NCBI GenBank assembly: GCA_037179385.1
Contig: CM074179.1
Coordinates: 6,324,001 to 6,388,000, forward strand
Source of the DNA: Holothuria scabra
Lineage: Eukaryota; Echinodermata; Holothuroidea; Aspidochirotida; Holothuriidae
Reading direction: 5' to 3'
Length of the DNA stretch: 64,000 nucleotides
Of the stretch, positions 50,201-61,439 are shown one piece after another. Made by a program: the position numbers and the translations under genes. The notes under the pieces were generated by a model. The model made no database searches. It was given only the letters and a program-made list of their open reading frames with translations, and was not told where the DNA came from. Position 1 is the first letter of the stretch; each line of letters opens with the position of its first letter.

Positions 50201-53200
50201 TATCAAGTTTACAGTAGTTAGAAGTGTGGTTATAATAATTGAAAATCGCATCCATACAGTTCATCCTGTGCTGCAAACTTGCATCACCAGCTGTAAATAT
50301 GATATTCCATTGAATTGCAGCATTGACATCTACTCCTGTCAAGGGCCACTATGACAGTATATTAGAGCCAGTTTGTCCCTCATCAGCAACTACAGGTAAT
50401 TATGGAAGCCAAACACAGGGAGGATTGCAAATGGCTGTTCAACTTTAAACCAATAGTTATTGCCCAAGATTAGCTGAACTTTCATTGAGTTCAGACAAAC
50501 ATCATAAATGTCCTATATGCATGATTCCCTTATACAACATGTATTACACAGACGGTGTGTTTGGTCTAACGGTAGAGCATCCACCTCTCACGCGGAAGGC
50601 TCACTTCCCAGGTCGAGTCATACCAAAGACTCTAAAAAATGAACCTACTGCCATTTTGCATGATCGCTGCTCTGTATAAGCAGTGGGGTAGGGAAAACGA
50701 CAGTGAGCCACAACTGGAAAAAAAGGCCGTGGCTGGTTCGACTTGAACCAAAAGGTTGGAAACTGGGCCGTAAAACTCCATCTAACTACAACATGTATTA
50801 CAGCCAGGGCTGGAAAAAATATTTATTTTCGAGGAAGGAAATTGCATTATTTCCCAGGAGGAGAGTAAAAGTTCCCACAATTCTCCCTGCATTTTCATGA
50901 AAAGGGAAATTTTCCTCCAGATGTCCAAGTTTTCTGGGAAGGAGTTTCTCAGCTTCACAACTCTTTTCACCCATGATTATAGCATTGTAGTACATGCTGT
51001 AATAAGTCACAACATCCGGCATGGTGCGATGCAGTCTCTTTCCAAGGGAATGATGAAATCCTTCATGATAGGCACAAGCAACCCAAATCTGTGGCCAAAC
51101 CCAGAGATTTGTCTGGGAATTATTTTGAATAAAATGTTATGAAAGAAAAATTGAAAATTTGGATTTTAAATTCAATGTTGATTTGGGTTTGAAAATTGAA
51201 AAATGAAAATTTCAAGTTAATTGTGGTTTTTAAAGGACAATTGCATTTCCTTCAAGAATTAGAAGGAAGTACACAATTGGAATGTTACTTGTCATTTTCT
51301 GGACAATAAATAACATACCCATCTATGCTCCCTTGGAAAGAATGGAAATTGTTTCCTAAAATGTTTCCAATATACAGTGGGGACCATCCATCATAACTGG
51401 GAGATGAATCCCCTGTCCCACCTTGCTCCCCTTAGCACCTCTCAGGCACTCCTGGTTTAACCGAACACTTATGGCAAAATAAATTGCCATAAAACAAAGG
51501 GTCATTCAAGATTTAGCATGCATGGAGTTGTTTTGCCCTCTACCTAAACAAAAAGGGATGGTGGTATTGGATGCCAGTCTTCCCTTGTATTTCTGCAGTG
51601 GAAGTGTGATGTATTTGTCACAGTGTGGGAGGAGGGTGCTATATTTACTGTAATTGTTCATAAAGTTCTAAAGCTTTGACTATTTTCATGACAGTAAGCA
51701 TTTCTTCTGGAGTACAGCACCGTAGCTTGACTGTCAGATATGCATCTCTCTTCTACTCACAGTAGTTGTGTTTCCTTTTATTTTTTAACCAAGCTAGGCT
51801 ACTCTCATCATTTCAAAATGGATTTATGAAGTCAGAAGTCCTATGTTTTTTTATTATTACTTATTTTATCTATTATTCCAACAATATACTACCCAATCTG
51901 TTTCTTTGGGTATTAATTCTGAAAATGCAAGTTTTTTTCTAGTGATAACTGGTTGACCACTTTTCAAATGCAGTCACATGCTTGCAAAACATATATACCT
52001 GCTTTCCAACGTGCTTTTGAAATGTGGGATATTAACATCAAAAAGCTGACCAGGAAAGAAAAAAATCCTTTGTTAAACAGAATTTGTTTTGCAATTTTTT
52101 AATGTGCTGTATAGGCTCAGTCCTGGCAGATCTGCAATCACTCGGTCTTCCCGTTTTAACCATACTACTCCAAGGTACATGACTGCTGTTGTCATTTTTC
52201 CACATTGAAAGGCAAAAACAGTCATCCCAAACTTACTGCATTTTGAAGCAAAGGCTAAAGCTCACAATTTTCTTTTCACTTCTCTTAATTTCTTAAAAGT
52301 ATCTTTAATAATTTTTTAGGACTTCAATATTACATATTCTAGGAAAACCAAGCAGTGACTCCCCCAAAAATGGCACATGACCGTGAAGAGCCAATCATGA
52401 AACAGGGACGGTGTACTTCACTACTTCAAGTTGGGGAGACTGCTCTTGCCCTTTAAGCTTTTCATTAATCATGCTTTGATATCAAAGGGCAGAAAAGAGG
52501 ATCTGAGATTTCCCTAGATTGAAACAGTATCATGAAACTGCATGGTAGGAACATTCATCATTTGCATTTGGCATGAACATATCCATGGATAAAAAATACC
52601 TTTGCCCAAGTTGCAAATTTTTTGCCATCTTCAAAATATGATATAAAGGATAAAATGTAGTTTTCAAACTTTGCTAATTGCTCCATTATTATTGCCTGCT
52701 TGGATAAGAGGTGACTTGAAGTACAGGTCTAAGTGCAGTACAATCTATTTTGTCAACAGTTCAGTTGAAAATTTCCTGGATTGCCACAATGAAAATGACA
52801 CTGATGAGGCAGAGGCAGACAATATAATGTGGGAGGAAGCAGGCAAGTCTAAACATGAAAGGAGACTATCTAGGTAAATTCACTATGCATTGGTTTCAGT
52901 TTCTTTGAAAAGAGAATCCTTGTACCTGATGGAAAAATATCAAGTTTTTGTTACATCTTTTGAATTTCCATTTTGATCTGGATTCTGCTCAAAATATTTC
53001 CGGAATGGTAGTTTGCCTATCCCCAGTTCCACGACCTACTGACAGTAATACCAACCTCACCTCTGAAGCTCTGGCCTTGTCCAGTAATCAAGTTTTGGCA
53101 CCACAAGTTTGAAAGAAATATTTTATGAGTAGCTCTCTCTTCAAGAAAGTGAGAAATATGAGAACAATTTCATCTTTTTGGAATTTGTGACAAGGAGAAT

Positions 53201-53553
53201 AAAGAAAAAAAATTATAAGTGTTTTTCGTACATTTCTAGTTCCAGCTGAGCCTGCTTATTACATTTAATTTGAAGAAGTACCAATGCAGATTACTAAGCA
53301 ATCCAGAAAAATTTCAAGTAAGCAAGGACAGAGCAAAAATATTTCTGTGGGCATTTCATATATTATGCTGTTTTTTCTTTGACACAGGAGGACCAGCCCA
53401 AGGATCCCCCCAAAGTTGTCAAGTTCACCTCTGCATATGCCAGTCATGTACAGTGTCACGTTACACTGGACTGAAGATTCAAAATCTCAGCTACAATTGG
53501 GGTGTAAAAGGCACCAGGTTGATGCTTCTCAACCAGGATGGATTTATGCATGA
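47180..53553 (+). CDS. Candidate four-exon gene for a 132-residue protein of unknown function
   Basis: Four segments with good splice sites join at 47180-47238, 52115-52174, 52760-52873 and 53388-53553. Every junction is phase 2 (AG|N), total 399 nt including a TGA at 53551-53553. The protein starts MALVYNGDFAKHHLRDHAQ, has a Ser/Arg/Thr-rich stretch, an acidic middle (NENDTDEAEADNIMWEE), a basic segment (SKHERRLSR) and ends PGWIYA. No signal peptide or membrane segment; I recognise no domain. A polyadenylation signal follows 300 nt after the stop. The phase consistency is the main evidence. It could be a chance chain in repeat-rich DNA or a noncoding RNA with incidental frames. Confidence 0.45.
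49062..49155 (+). other. Possible cassette (poison) exon
   Basis: 94 nt between a strong acceptor (TTTACTTTTCAG) and strong donor (CATAG|GTGAGT). Spliced after exon 1 it continues RCSSKYCTCSGPHRQSQ and hits a TAG inside the exon; 94 nt also shifts the frame. It could be an alternative first, noncoding or NMD-inducing exon. Confidence 0.45.
49156..50533. other. Candidate gene intron with a C-run and a MITE C copy
   Basis: C-rich repeat fragment at 49400-49422 (GGGGCAAGAGGGGGCATTTG before it) and MITE family C at 49990-50150. No exon recognised elsewhere. Confidence 0.4.
49990..50150. repeat. MITE family C, copy 5
   Basis: Left end (TTGA)AGACAAGAGCATTCACCCC, then CCTGTTTCATGATTGGCT and GTGAAATTTACTTAATTGCT, matching the reverse complement of the 52.2-kb copy. 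Confidence 0.65.
50534..50802 (+). mobile_element. tRNA-derived SINE with 15-bp target-site duplication
   Basis: ACAACATGTATTACA at 50534-50548 and 50788-50802 flanks a 239-bp SINE. The head has an A-box-like TTTGGTCTAACGGTAGAGC and a B-box-like CAGGTCGAGTC (pol III promoter). The body has ATACCAAAGACTCTAAAAA and CAGTGAGCCACAACTGG; the 3' end reads GGGCCGTAAAACTCCATC then TAACT. No poly(A) tail. The long perfect duplication indicates LINE-driven integration and a rather recent insertion. Confidence 0.93.
50803..52114. other. Candidate gene intron, nothing else recognised
   Basis: AT-rich. Contains a block of AAATTGAAAA/AATTTGAAAA words near 51145-51215. No supported exon. Confidence 0.35.
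52115..52174 (+). CDS. Candidate gene exon 2
   Basis: 60 nt, acceptor GCTGTATAG, donor GTACAT (moderate). In the chosen frame RLSPGRSAITRSSRFNHTTP. A second frame is also open, but it stops in exon 3. Confidence 0.45.
52205..52457. mobile_element. MITE family C, copy 6 (most complete)
   Basis: Left end AAAGGCAAAAACAGTCATCC then CAAACTTAC; right end AAGTTGGGGAGACTGCTCTT then GCCCTTTAA: imperfect inverted termini of about 25 bp. Length about 250 bp. TTAA or near variants (TTGA, CTAA) adjoin the ends of most copies. Confidence 0.8.
52760..52873 (+). CDS. Candidate gene exon 3
   Basis: 114 nt, acceptor TTTGTCAACAG, donor GTAAAT. Encodes the acidic segment SVENFLDCHNENDTDEAEAD then NIMWEEAGKSKHERRLSR. 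The most protein-like of the four. Confidence 0.5.
53388..53553 (+). CDS. Candidate gene exon 4 with stop codon
   Basis: Acceptor TTTCTTTGACACAG (strong). Reads RTSPRIPPKLSSSPLHM and so on to PGWIYA and TGA. Two other frames are open across part of it, so the reading frame depends on exon 3. Confidence 0.45.
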
Positions 53554-53854
53554 TTTTGAGTATCCTGGCAGAACCTAGAAAACCACATCAATACTGGAAA
53601 GATTGCTTGCCTGCTTGCCATTTAATGGTTTACATCACAAAAGCAATTTTTATTGGCCAAATGTGTTTTGTGTATGAAGTTTTGTGAATAGGAAGATGGT
53701 GTGATACCTGAACAGTATTGCCAACCAGCTTGTAACTGTATTGAAGCCTTTCATTTATATGTTATAACATCAGCTATACCTGAAACTTTAGGCCTGAATT
53801 TTATTCCAGTTACTAAAAAGCATGAAAGAAATAATGGGACTATCATATCATGCA

Positions 53855-53860
53855 CAATAA
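53855..53860 (+). terminator. AATAAA polyadenylation signal candidate
   Basis: AATAAA in CACAATAAAGAC, about 300 nt after the candidate stop codon. Confidence 0.4.
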
Positions 53861-53869
53861 AGACAACAA

Positions 53870-55960
53870 GAATATAGGGACAATTTTTGGTGCACTCAGT
53901 GTAGCATGTACCTTTTGTAAGCTTCAAATGAATCATAAGTTGAAGCAGGGTTCCTACATTTCTGGAAACTAATTTTTCACTCTTCCAGGACCAAATATTA
54001 AAAGAAATTGCACAACTTTTTTTTTTGGGGGGGGGGGGGGAGGGGGGAGCTGTTACATCAAATTATGAAAATTTGTGAAAATTTCCATGAATTTTTCATG
54101 ACTTGGTTAACACAATTTTTTGAATCGGAAAACTTTACCAGGCCCTGGAAAATATTTTTTTCAAATTTCATGACTTTTTAGTTTTTCAATGATCATGGCA
54201 GGAACCCTTTTAAAGGTGTTTAAGTCATTTGTTTAATAGAGACGTTGGTATGCCAAAGGAAGTGGAAGTTTGAAACTGCATGTTCAGGATATTCAGATTG
54301 ATAATTATAGATTATTTATTTGTAGAACTGTACTGTGTAAGAAATACCCATGCATCATCCTGATCTGTGATATCAAATTCAAAAATGCAGAGTGGCTCAT
54401 ATTCCAACAGAGAGTGCAGTCTGATTCAACAGGGTTTTGTATGCTCACTTTGATGACAGTAGACCAGGATTGTGTCTGCGCAATGAAAAGTTTTAAACAG
54501 CTGTGGGTGGCTACAATTAAACAGGTTGGGAGAATGTGTGAAGTAGTGAGAGGACTTGGCCTAGCTTGAATATTCTACCTCCAGAAGTAGACCCTAATTC
54601 TCATTTTAAAGATATTCTGTAAAAGAATGTTTCAAATTTATGTTTAATGTGGTGAAGTAGAATGTTGCCCATCATTCTTAACTCAATTCTTCGGATGCTC
54701 AAAATATATGCAATTAAAGTTATCAGATTTTTAATTCAATTTTTGTGAACTTGGAGCAAGCTTGTGTTACATATCCTACACTTGCACTGATCAAATGTGT
54801 TTTCTAAAACTTCTTTTGCAAATGATCGAAATATTTCTTTTCTTAGATTTGAATATGCCATGAGCAAGGGTGGAAAAACCAGCAAAATGGGAAGCTTCTT
54901 GCCAAGAATTGTTGTAAATTTGGAAGAGTATTTTTTTTTACAGACGAACATTTAATTTCCAGTGTAAATTTTATTTGTGCTGAAAATACACATTTCCTAG
55001 CTATCGTCATGTTTGGAGCCCTCGCCATGGTTAGTGGGACACAGAAATTTTTCAATCGTGACATTTTCTATTAATGGGTTAAACCAAATCCCTGTGTTTA
55101 ATTTTGAATAAGAGCAATTGTAAAATCAGGACTTGATACTGTAAGCATTGCCCATCTGTGCTGAAACATTGACATCACTCCTTGAACAGTACTTCCTTCA
55201 GGTTCAGTCATGACGTGCTTTGGGTCTGTGTTGCCACATTCATGTACGTTATGCCAACATCCCAAGGACCAAATATGACTTGAATAAAACTTTTGATTAC
55301 TTTTAATTCTAGCATTGAACAATCCATGAGAACTCTTTTATCAGCTCTCTTCCACTAATTTGGTTTAATCCTACACCTGATCCACAAGCTTGTTAATTTG
55401 TGGTATTGTGCAGTACTTTATGTGTCTCCACCTGAGTACCATTTAGAAACCAGCTGGTAAAGGTGCATGCTGGTGCATGCATGGTGCCTCTCGAGACTGC
55501 GGTACTGCTTTGATGGGTCTCATATATGTCCTAATATCCATCATTGTTTGCTGTTAGTTATGGAGGGACTTGTACATTTAGACGTAGAATGATTTTGCAA
55601 TGATGTAGAATTAAGTTGTTGCCATAAGGAGAAAATATATTTATGCAAATTGCATGCATACAGTATGTGCACTTGCTTACTGTACAAACAGCACCGCTAC
55701 ACTTGAAGGGAATGTAGCATATCCACAAAGATAGTTAGGCATATATAGCACTTTATACATGAAGATCAGTACCAATTGGTTAAATTTTGATATGAATTAA
55801 AACAATTACTCCACTCTCATTGATCATTTTTTTTTTTTGGGGGGGGGGGGGACTGGTATTTGTGTACTCAATCAATGGCATAAAAAGCCCTTCTAGATGC
55901 ATGGGGAAGCTAGACAGAAAGGGGGTGCCCAAATTCATTTTTCTAAAAGCCTCGAGCTCT
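53870..55960. other. Noncoding, two G-runs
   Basis: T-run plus G-run at 54018-54046 and 55829-55852 are likely remnants of G-rich repeats. No gene recognised. Confidence 0.35.
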
Positions 55961-55965
55961 TATAT

Positions 55966-56011
55966 TAATGGGTGGGGGTGGGGGTGGGGGTGGGGGTGGG
56001 GGTGGGGGTAT
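55966..56011. repeat. (GGGGGT)n, potential G-quadruplex
   Basis: At least six consecutive GGGGGT units. Enough G-runs on the plus strand for a stable intramolecular quadruplex. Confidence 0.95.
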
Positions 56012-59000
56012 GGGATAGGAATGAAACCTTGCACACACAAGCTCTGTGATGTTTGAATTCTCCATGGACCCCTGTGCATTGTCCACCCAGGTCCACCCTA
56101 CTGCTACCTAGAAGTCCCCAGTAAGAATGAAGTTGTACGTAATTGCAGACTTTTGAAACTCATTTCAGCTTTGCTGAAGTTCTACTGCAGAGGTGCACTA
56201 GGCTGGTGTTCTTGTTTAAATTGGAGAAGGTACTAGAGTGTGTAGAACACAGCTTTTAAAATAGGGCTTCATTGTGATCCTTTTTGAAGTCTGAAAACTA
56301 TGTAAAAACTTGCTGCGCGCCCTTCAGAAAAAAGCAGAATGTGATCTATTCAAAGTTTGTCCATACATTTTGTAGGGATGGATTTGTAAACTTCAAAAGG
56401 AGGTGGATAGTTCTTGTCAGCCTTTCAACCTGCAGGACAGTGTGCATGGTAAGTATCATCTCCCCCTTTCTCCCCCTCATCCCCCCCCCCCTCGTTTTGG
56501 TCCAGCCGAGAATGCTAATAAAATATGCTAGGTGCATGCTTGATTCTTTATGAGAATGAACGGCTCAGTAATTGCAAACTCAAAATCATCATAACTGCCA
56601 TTGTCATTCTCATTCAAAAGAAATGGTAGCTACTATACATCTGTGCTACAGTTCCTTGCTCCAGTGAATGCAATTTATAACACTACCATAACTGCTGTAA
56701 ACCACTGTAAATAGATTCTTCTACATCCTGTAAATACCCCATCATTTTTATGATCTACCTCTGTTAGTGAATAGCCTGACCCAACTAGTCTTCAAGGCAT
56801 ACCGGTATGTAAAGGTATAGGAAATATGTAATTCACTCATATCTCATAGTAATATGAAATGATTTTTGACAAAATTATAATAATTACTGGAATTCCTAAA
56901 AAGTCAATTGACAGAAATCATAAAATAAAAGATAAAAATCAGGTACAGTACCATATTCTTACTGGAATCTTGTGCCAGCTGTTTCTCTTTATTGTTTTAC
57001 ACATAAAATTTCCCATCAACATGCCATAATACATTTCTTGATCAACAAGCATGACAGTGGAAAGCTCTTATTTTTTTTTTTTTATAACACTATGATTAAT
57101 TCCCAAACAAAACATAACTCTTCTATTTTGCATGTTGTTATGAATTCACTCTAAAAATGATACAAAAACTTGTGTTTTTCTGAAAAAAAGTTTATATTTC
57201 AAGTGATATGAAAACTACTACCATCTTTGTAAATGAAGTTTTTAAAATGTAGGAATTTGAGGCTTTCATGCAACTTTCATGATACATCTTGCATGATAGT
57301 TTGGGTCTACATGTACATTTTTTGTCACTGATATCGTGATATGCAATTCCCATCTCAATGTAATTCTGGGTGGCGTTTCCACTCCTATACTTGCACTCCT
57401 GTCACTGTATCCTAACATGATGACACCGGCCGTCTTCCCCAGTCTCGGAATATTGCATTAAGTTAGTATTGACAGTCATACGAAGCAAGTTTGAATAGTT
57501 GAATTCTCTAGGCAATCAGCTTGCAGTGGAGATGTAGTTCTCAAAGCCACCATACAGACCTGGCCTGCACTTTCTTCTTTAAAGAGAGGACATCAATTTT
57601 CCTTCCAGCCTAACAAGAAGATAATGGTAGGTTCCCATGCATGAGTTCTGCCATATAGTACTGTAGGTATTGTAGGTGATTTTTTTTCCAGAACAGTTGA
57701 TGCAGTTCCTGTAGTGCTAGTGCCTTCAAGGATACAAAGAAGAGCATAATATAAATAAGTAATATGTCACATGTAGTAATTATAACAACCTTTTAGTTTC
57801 AGTAAACTGTTGAAAATGTTGTACTCTTGAAGGTTAGTTTACTCTGGTATGATATTTTAACTTACTTCATGCTATGTACATATAGCCATGTGGAAGATTC
57901 TTGTGACAGGCAGAGGCTACTGAGCTGTTACATGAATGACACATAGGCCTGGATTAATATGATGTTTATTTCATATGATGTTAATTAAAATGCAAAATAG
58001 TTAGCATATAAAACATGAGAGATGTACGCTAGCTTGTGAAGGGAATCATTTCCAAAAAATATGGATACTCGTGTCGATTAGTTATGAGAGAGTAACCTTT
58101 GTAATAAGTGACTGCTCTTCCATTGACCAATTCAGAAGATGCAGTAGGGAGCTAATGCTTTCATTACAACAGGCAGTTGCATGCACTGCAATTGTTCTGA
58201 TTTATTAAGCATGACAGCTACTTGACAGGGTTAGTCTCTTAGCAACAAAAGTTTGTGTGCTTTTTGAGGAGCTAAAGATGTTAGCCATTTTACCAGAACT
58301 GGTGGGAACCATCTGGAATGAAGAGATTCACTCTTTAAAGAAGCCCAGCAGTGGCAAACATAGTTTTACAAGAAACTTTGTCATGTGGGGTAGCTAGAAC
58401 CTTTTTTCCCCTAATTTGGAGGGTAAGGGGGGGGGGGCTTTAAATGATTGATAGATTTTATTTTGTTACACCTCAGGTATCAGTGGAGAGAAGTTCTAAT
58501 TGCCACCCCCCATTACCTAGTTAACAGGGCTGCATGTGTATTCTGTTACATGTGCAGCATTTCATTAGGCCATTTAACTGACGACGTAGACCTGTTTGAG
58601 GGCTATTTAATACCCTGATGTTTTAAAATGAGGTTAGATAATGTATTATAGCAAGCACCCTGAAAAGTCTTAAAATCTTTGGTCTAGTAAACTAAGTTCT
58701 CCTGAGGTCGGGTGTGGAAGAACTGTTTCAGACAACCATCATTGCCAGACTATCCCTAGATGCAATTTGCTGTCACATGTCAATAAAGCATTCAGTGGAA
58801 ATTGTTGGCATTATTACAACAGTACTGAGTTGGTTGGATACTGCATTCTTATCCTTTGAACATGGTCAGTCCAATTTATTTCTAATCATACTGTACATAA
58901 TGCTTTCATCAAGCAAACCCTTCCTAAACTTTTGTGCATCACACAACTATTCTTTTTTGATTTTGTGCTATTTTTAGGGGGTGAAAAGCCAATTGTCGAG

Positions 59001-59288
59001 CTAGCTAGGCCATCATATGTGATCACAGTGTAGTCTGAAATATGTCAATTCACACAAGTCTTTCTAATTGTGGGATATATTTTACTAAAACACTACGTAA
59101 CTCAATTGTAGGACAAAGAGTGTTGTGCTTGAAGTAATTTCATACTGGCAATGACTAAAGTTTTGTCCCTTTCACAGCTGTTTAAGATATATCAGCCATA
59201 ATTTGAAGGTGTACCCTGGTTGAAACTACTGTAGCATTAATTATACACTCAATAAAATAACAAGGATCCACATGCAACGTGATGGAAG
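56012..59288. other. Noncoding; one weak exon-like segment
   Basis: 56377-56448 has an acceptor (ACATTTTGTAG) and a good donor (GTAAGT) with an open frame between (DGFVNFKRRWIVLV...). No partner exon was found, so no gene is called. C-run at 56480 and G-run at 58425. The rest is featureless. Confidence 0.3.
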
Positions 59289-59765
59289 TTGAATTTGTTT
59301 CTTGCTGTATTGTATCGGACCTTGGGAATTTGTGCCCATAATCTTGGGAAAGTTTCTCCCTTGTTCAATTTTATATGGCATATACACGTACGTAATACTA
59401 CACATCTCCAAGTAAAGGATTTTTCGCAGAATTACTGCCAATGTCTGCTAATTGCCATCGTATTTGTTCTTATCTCTTTTCCTTACCTTCTCGCAGCTTT
59501 AAACATCACAAATTACTCCTTAACTAAAGCTGATAAAGCGTTCCCTGGAAGCCGTGCCGTCAATCTCATGTTAATTTTGGGAAAAGTTGCCCTCGCCGAC
59601 ATCTCTTGTTATTGCCGACGATTGTTCGTTGTATGTGCTATTTGCAAATGTCTTGCAGAAATCCACATCACCCGAATGAGTACCGTCTTGTACTTCCATG
59701 CTTCAACTTCCCTCCGTCGATTACACGAACATTTTTCACGGCCAAGGATGGTGATGGCGCTGTAA
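59289..59765 (+). pseudogene. Possible remnant of a rhodopsin-type GPCR (TM6-TM7)
   Basis: Open frame of 158 codons, long for AT-rich DNA. Residues about 53-75 (QCLLIAIVFVLISFPYLLAA) look like TM6 with the spacing F-x5-P-Y. About 40 residues after that Pro comes ALADISCYCRRLFVVCA, which can be aligned to the NPxxY(x)5-6F end of TM7 and the following helix 8 with ICKCL. The NP is DI, so the motif is degenerate. TM1-TM5 are not visible upstream. It could be a decayed GPCR fragment, or a chance hydrophobic frame. Confidence 0.35.
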
Positions 59766-59799
59766 CAGTTTTTGATGCGCGAAGGAGAAAAGAACAATT

Positions 59800-59860
59800 C
59801 TAAAAACATGCTGCCGCCCCCGTTTCGCTCCACGATACAGTGTCTTTAAACGGTATCGGT
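59800..59860 (-). repeat. Terminus shared with 46318-46360
   Basis: CCGCCCCCGTTTCGCTCCAC then GATACAGTGTCTTTAAA is the reverse complement of the 46.3-kb end. Starts just past the open frame at 59289-59765. Confidence 0.6.
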
Positions 59861-60230
59861 AGATCATGTTTAATTTGTGGCTTAAACGTCCTCATAACAA
59901 TGTTTGTAGTTTAAAGTAGATGAGGTTAACCACACACAGAGCCTAAGTGCAAAACCTTTTCTATCCCCGGACCACCGTTGAGCTGTTCCATATTATTTGA
60001 GGGACCCCTGTTGGAGGTAAGATTTTGCGAAAAAAACCTCTTGATTGAGTTAAAACTTACGCATTATGGGAAACGGATCATCTTACTCAGATTACAAGAA
60101 TCATAAATTGAAACTGAGTTGAAAATAGAAATTGTTGCAAAATTATATTACCACTGTATGCCTATTGGTGAAAATGAAATATCCTCATCAAGGCATGTGC
60201 CAATATTACAGGTATCAAAATTGCTATCAT
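59861..60230. other. Noncoding, nothing recognised
   Basis: No gene or repeat boundary supported. Confidence 0.35.
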
Positions 60231-60233
60231 TAA

Positions 60234-60480
60234 CAGGCGCGGATCCAAGATGGGGGGGGGGGGGGGGGGCTTTTACGGCCTCAGTCCTCCCTTTTTCGCC
60301 ACATCAACGATAAAACATACAGGAAATTTGGAGTGCAACTCCCTCACACCCTGCTTTCTTTTAAGTCAGCCCCCCCCCTTTTTTTGAAATGTCTTCAAAA
60401 TTTTACCTGTTTTCTTTTCTAGCTGACACTGTTCAACACATTCGCGTTGGTGTGTTGTTCAATCTCATCAAACTAACTGG
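60234..60480 (+). repeat. CGGATCC-type repeat joined to a CTAA-tail fragment
   Basis: ACAGGCGCGGATCCAAGATG, a G-run of 18, GGCTTTTACGGCC, AACGATAAAACATACAGGAA, TTTTAAGTCAGCCCCCC: collinear with 41845-41985. Then CTGACACTGTTCAACACATT and TCATCAAACTAACTG, like the ends at 7390-7540. Confidence 0.75.
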
Positions 60481-60880
60481 AACAGAACCTAAAAGAAGCC
60501 CGAGTACCTAAGGAAAGAAAAACATAATAAAAAATGTTTATAACATACTTTTACTTTGCTTTTGTATTATGTCAGTGTTGAAACTGAAAAGAAAAGGAAT
60601 GTACAGGACGTTGCTGTGAGTCTTAATGTAATGCTGTCAAGGTCATTTCTTTTTGTCCGAATCTCATAACAAGTTTGTTGTCGTAGTGAAGGGCGGGAAG
60701 CGGGAAGGGCTTCCAGCTCCTTTTTCAGAAGCTGCTGAATTTTTTATTACGCCTACAATTTTCGTCTGAACTTTTCACAGCACTTTAACTTTCGCGGACC
60801 CCTAATTTTTCTTCGGACCCCAATTTATTCCACGGACCCCTTTGCCCTTCACAGACCACCAAACAAGCGTCACGGACCCT
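60481..60880. other. Noncoding; CGGACCCC-rich stretch
   Basis: 60780-60900 repeats GCGGACCCC, CGGACCCC, CACGGACCC words. This looks like a further interspersed repeat; borders unknown. Confidence 0.35.
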
Positions 60881-60939
60881 CAGAGTCCGAGGGTCCCCAG
60901 GTTGAGAATCACTGACTTAGAGGACAGACCGCCCCAGAA

Positions 60940-61430
60940 TTTTCGCAAAATTTGGAATTCGGGCAGGGGTCTGGAAAAATTCGGGCAGTCATTTGAGTCT
61001 TAGGAAACCTGGCATGCTAATCATTTTAACGCCACTGAAAACTCCTTTTCATGCCTCAAATCTAAAAAAAAAAAAACAATCTCCAAAAATGAAAAATCAA
61101 GGTTGATATTTACATGCAAAATCATATGAGATTTTTAAAATTCCGACACATTCCTGCAACAAGTACCAAAAAAAAATGGTTTCTCGGCCTCACTTCATAG
61201 TCTTCAATTTTTTGTGCAATACAATCCCGAAAAGAACCGAACATACGAATTCTTTCACACTTTTGTCCGAAAGTGAATAGTACCGTAACCTATCTTATAT
61301 TTAGTAGTTAATGGTAAGTTTTCATGAAAAAGCAGAAAGAGTACAAGAAATCACGATAACGGTAACTTATAACAAAAAAAAATCTCCTTTTTTCATAGTC
61401 CTGTGAAAAACAGTGGGCGAATGTGTAATT
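60940..61430. repeat. ATTCGGGCAG repeat, copy 2
   Basis: GGAATTCGGGCAGGGGTCTG, AAAAATTCGGGCAGTCATTT and GAGTCTTAGG parallel 33005-33050. Remainder diverged. Confidence 0.6.
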
Positions 61431-61439
61431 TTTTCTTTA

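Noticed and set aside
50549..50620. Possible tRNA gene
   Set aside because: A and B boxes are present, but the acceptor stem and cloverleaf do not close, and target duplications plus a shared body show it is a SINE head.
56377..56448. Exon-like segment with acceptor and GTAAGT donor
   Set aside because: No compatible neighbour exon; the upstream candidate gene already has a stop and polyadenylation signal.
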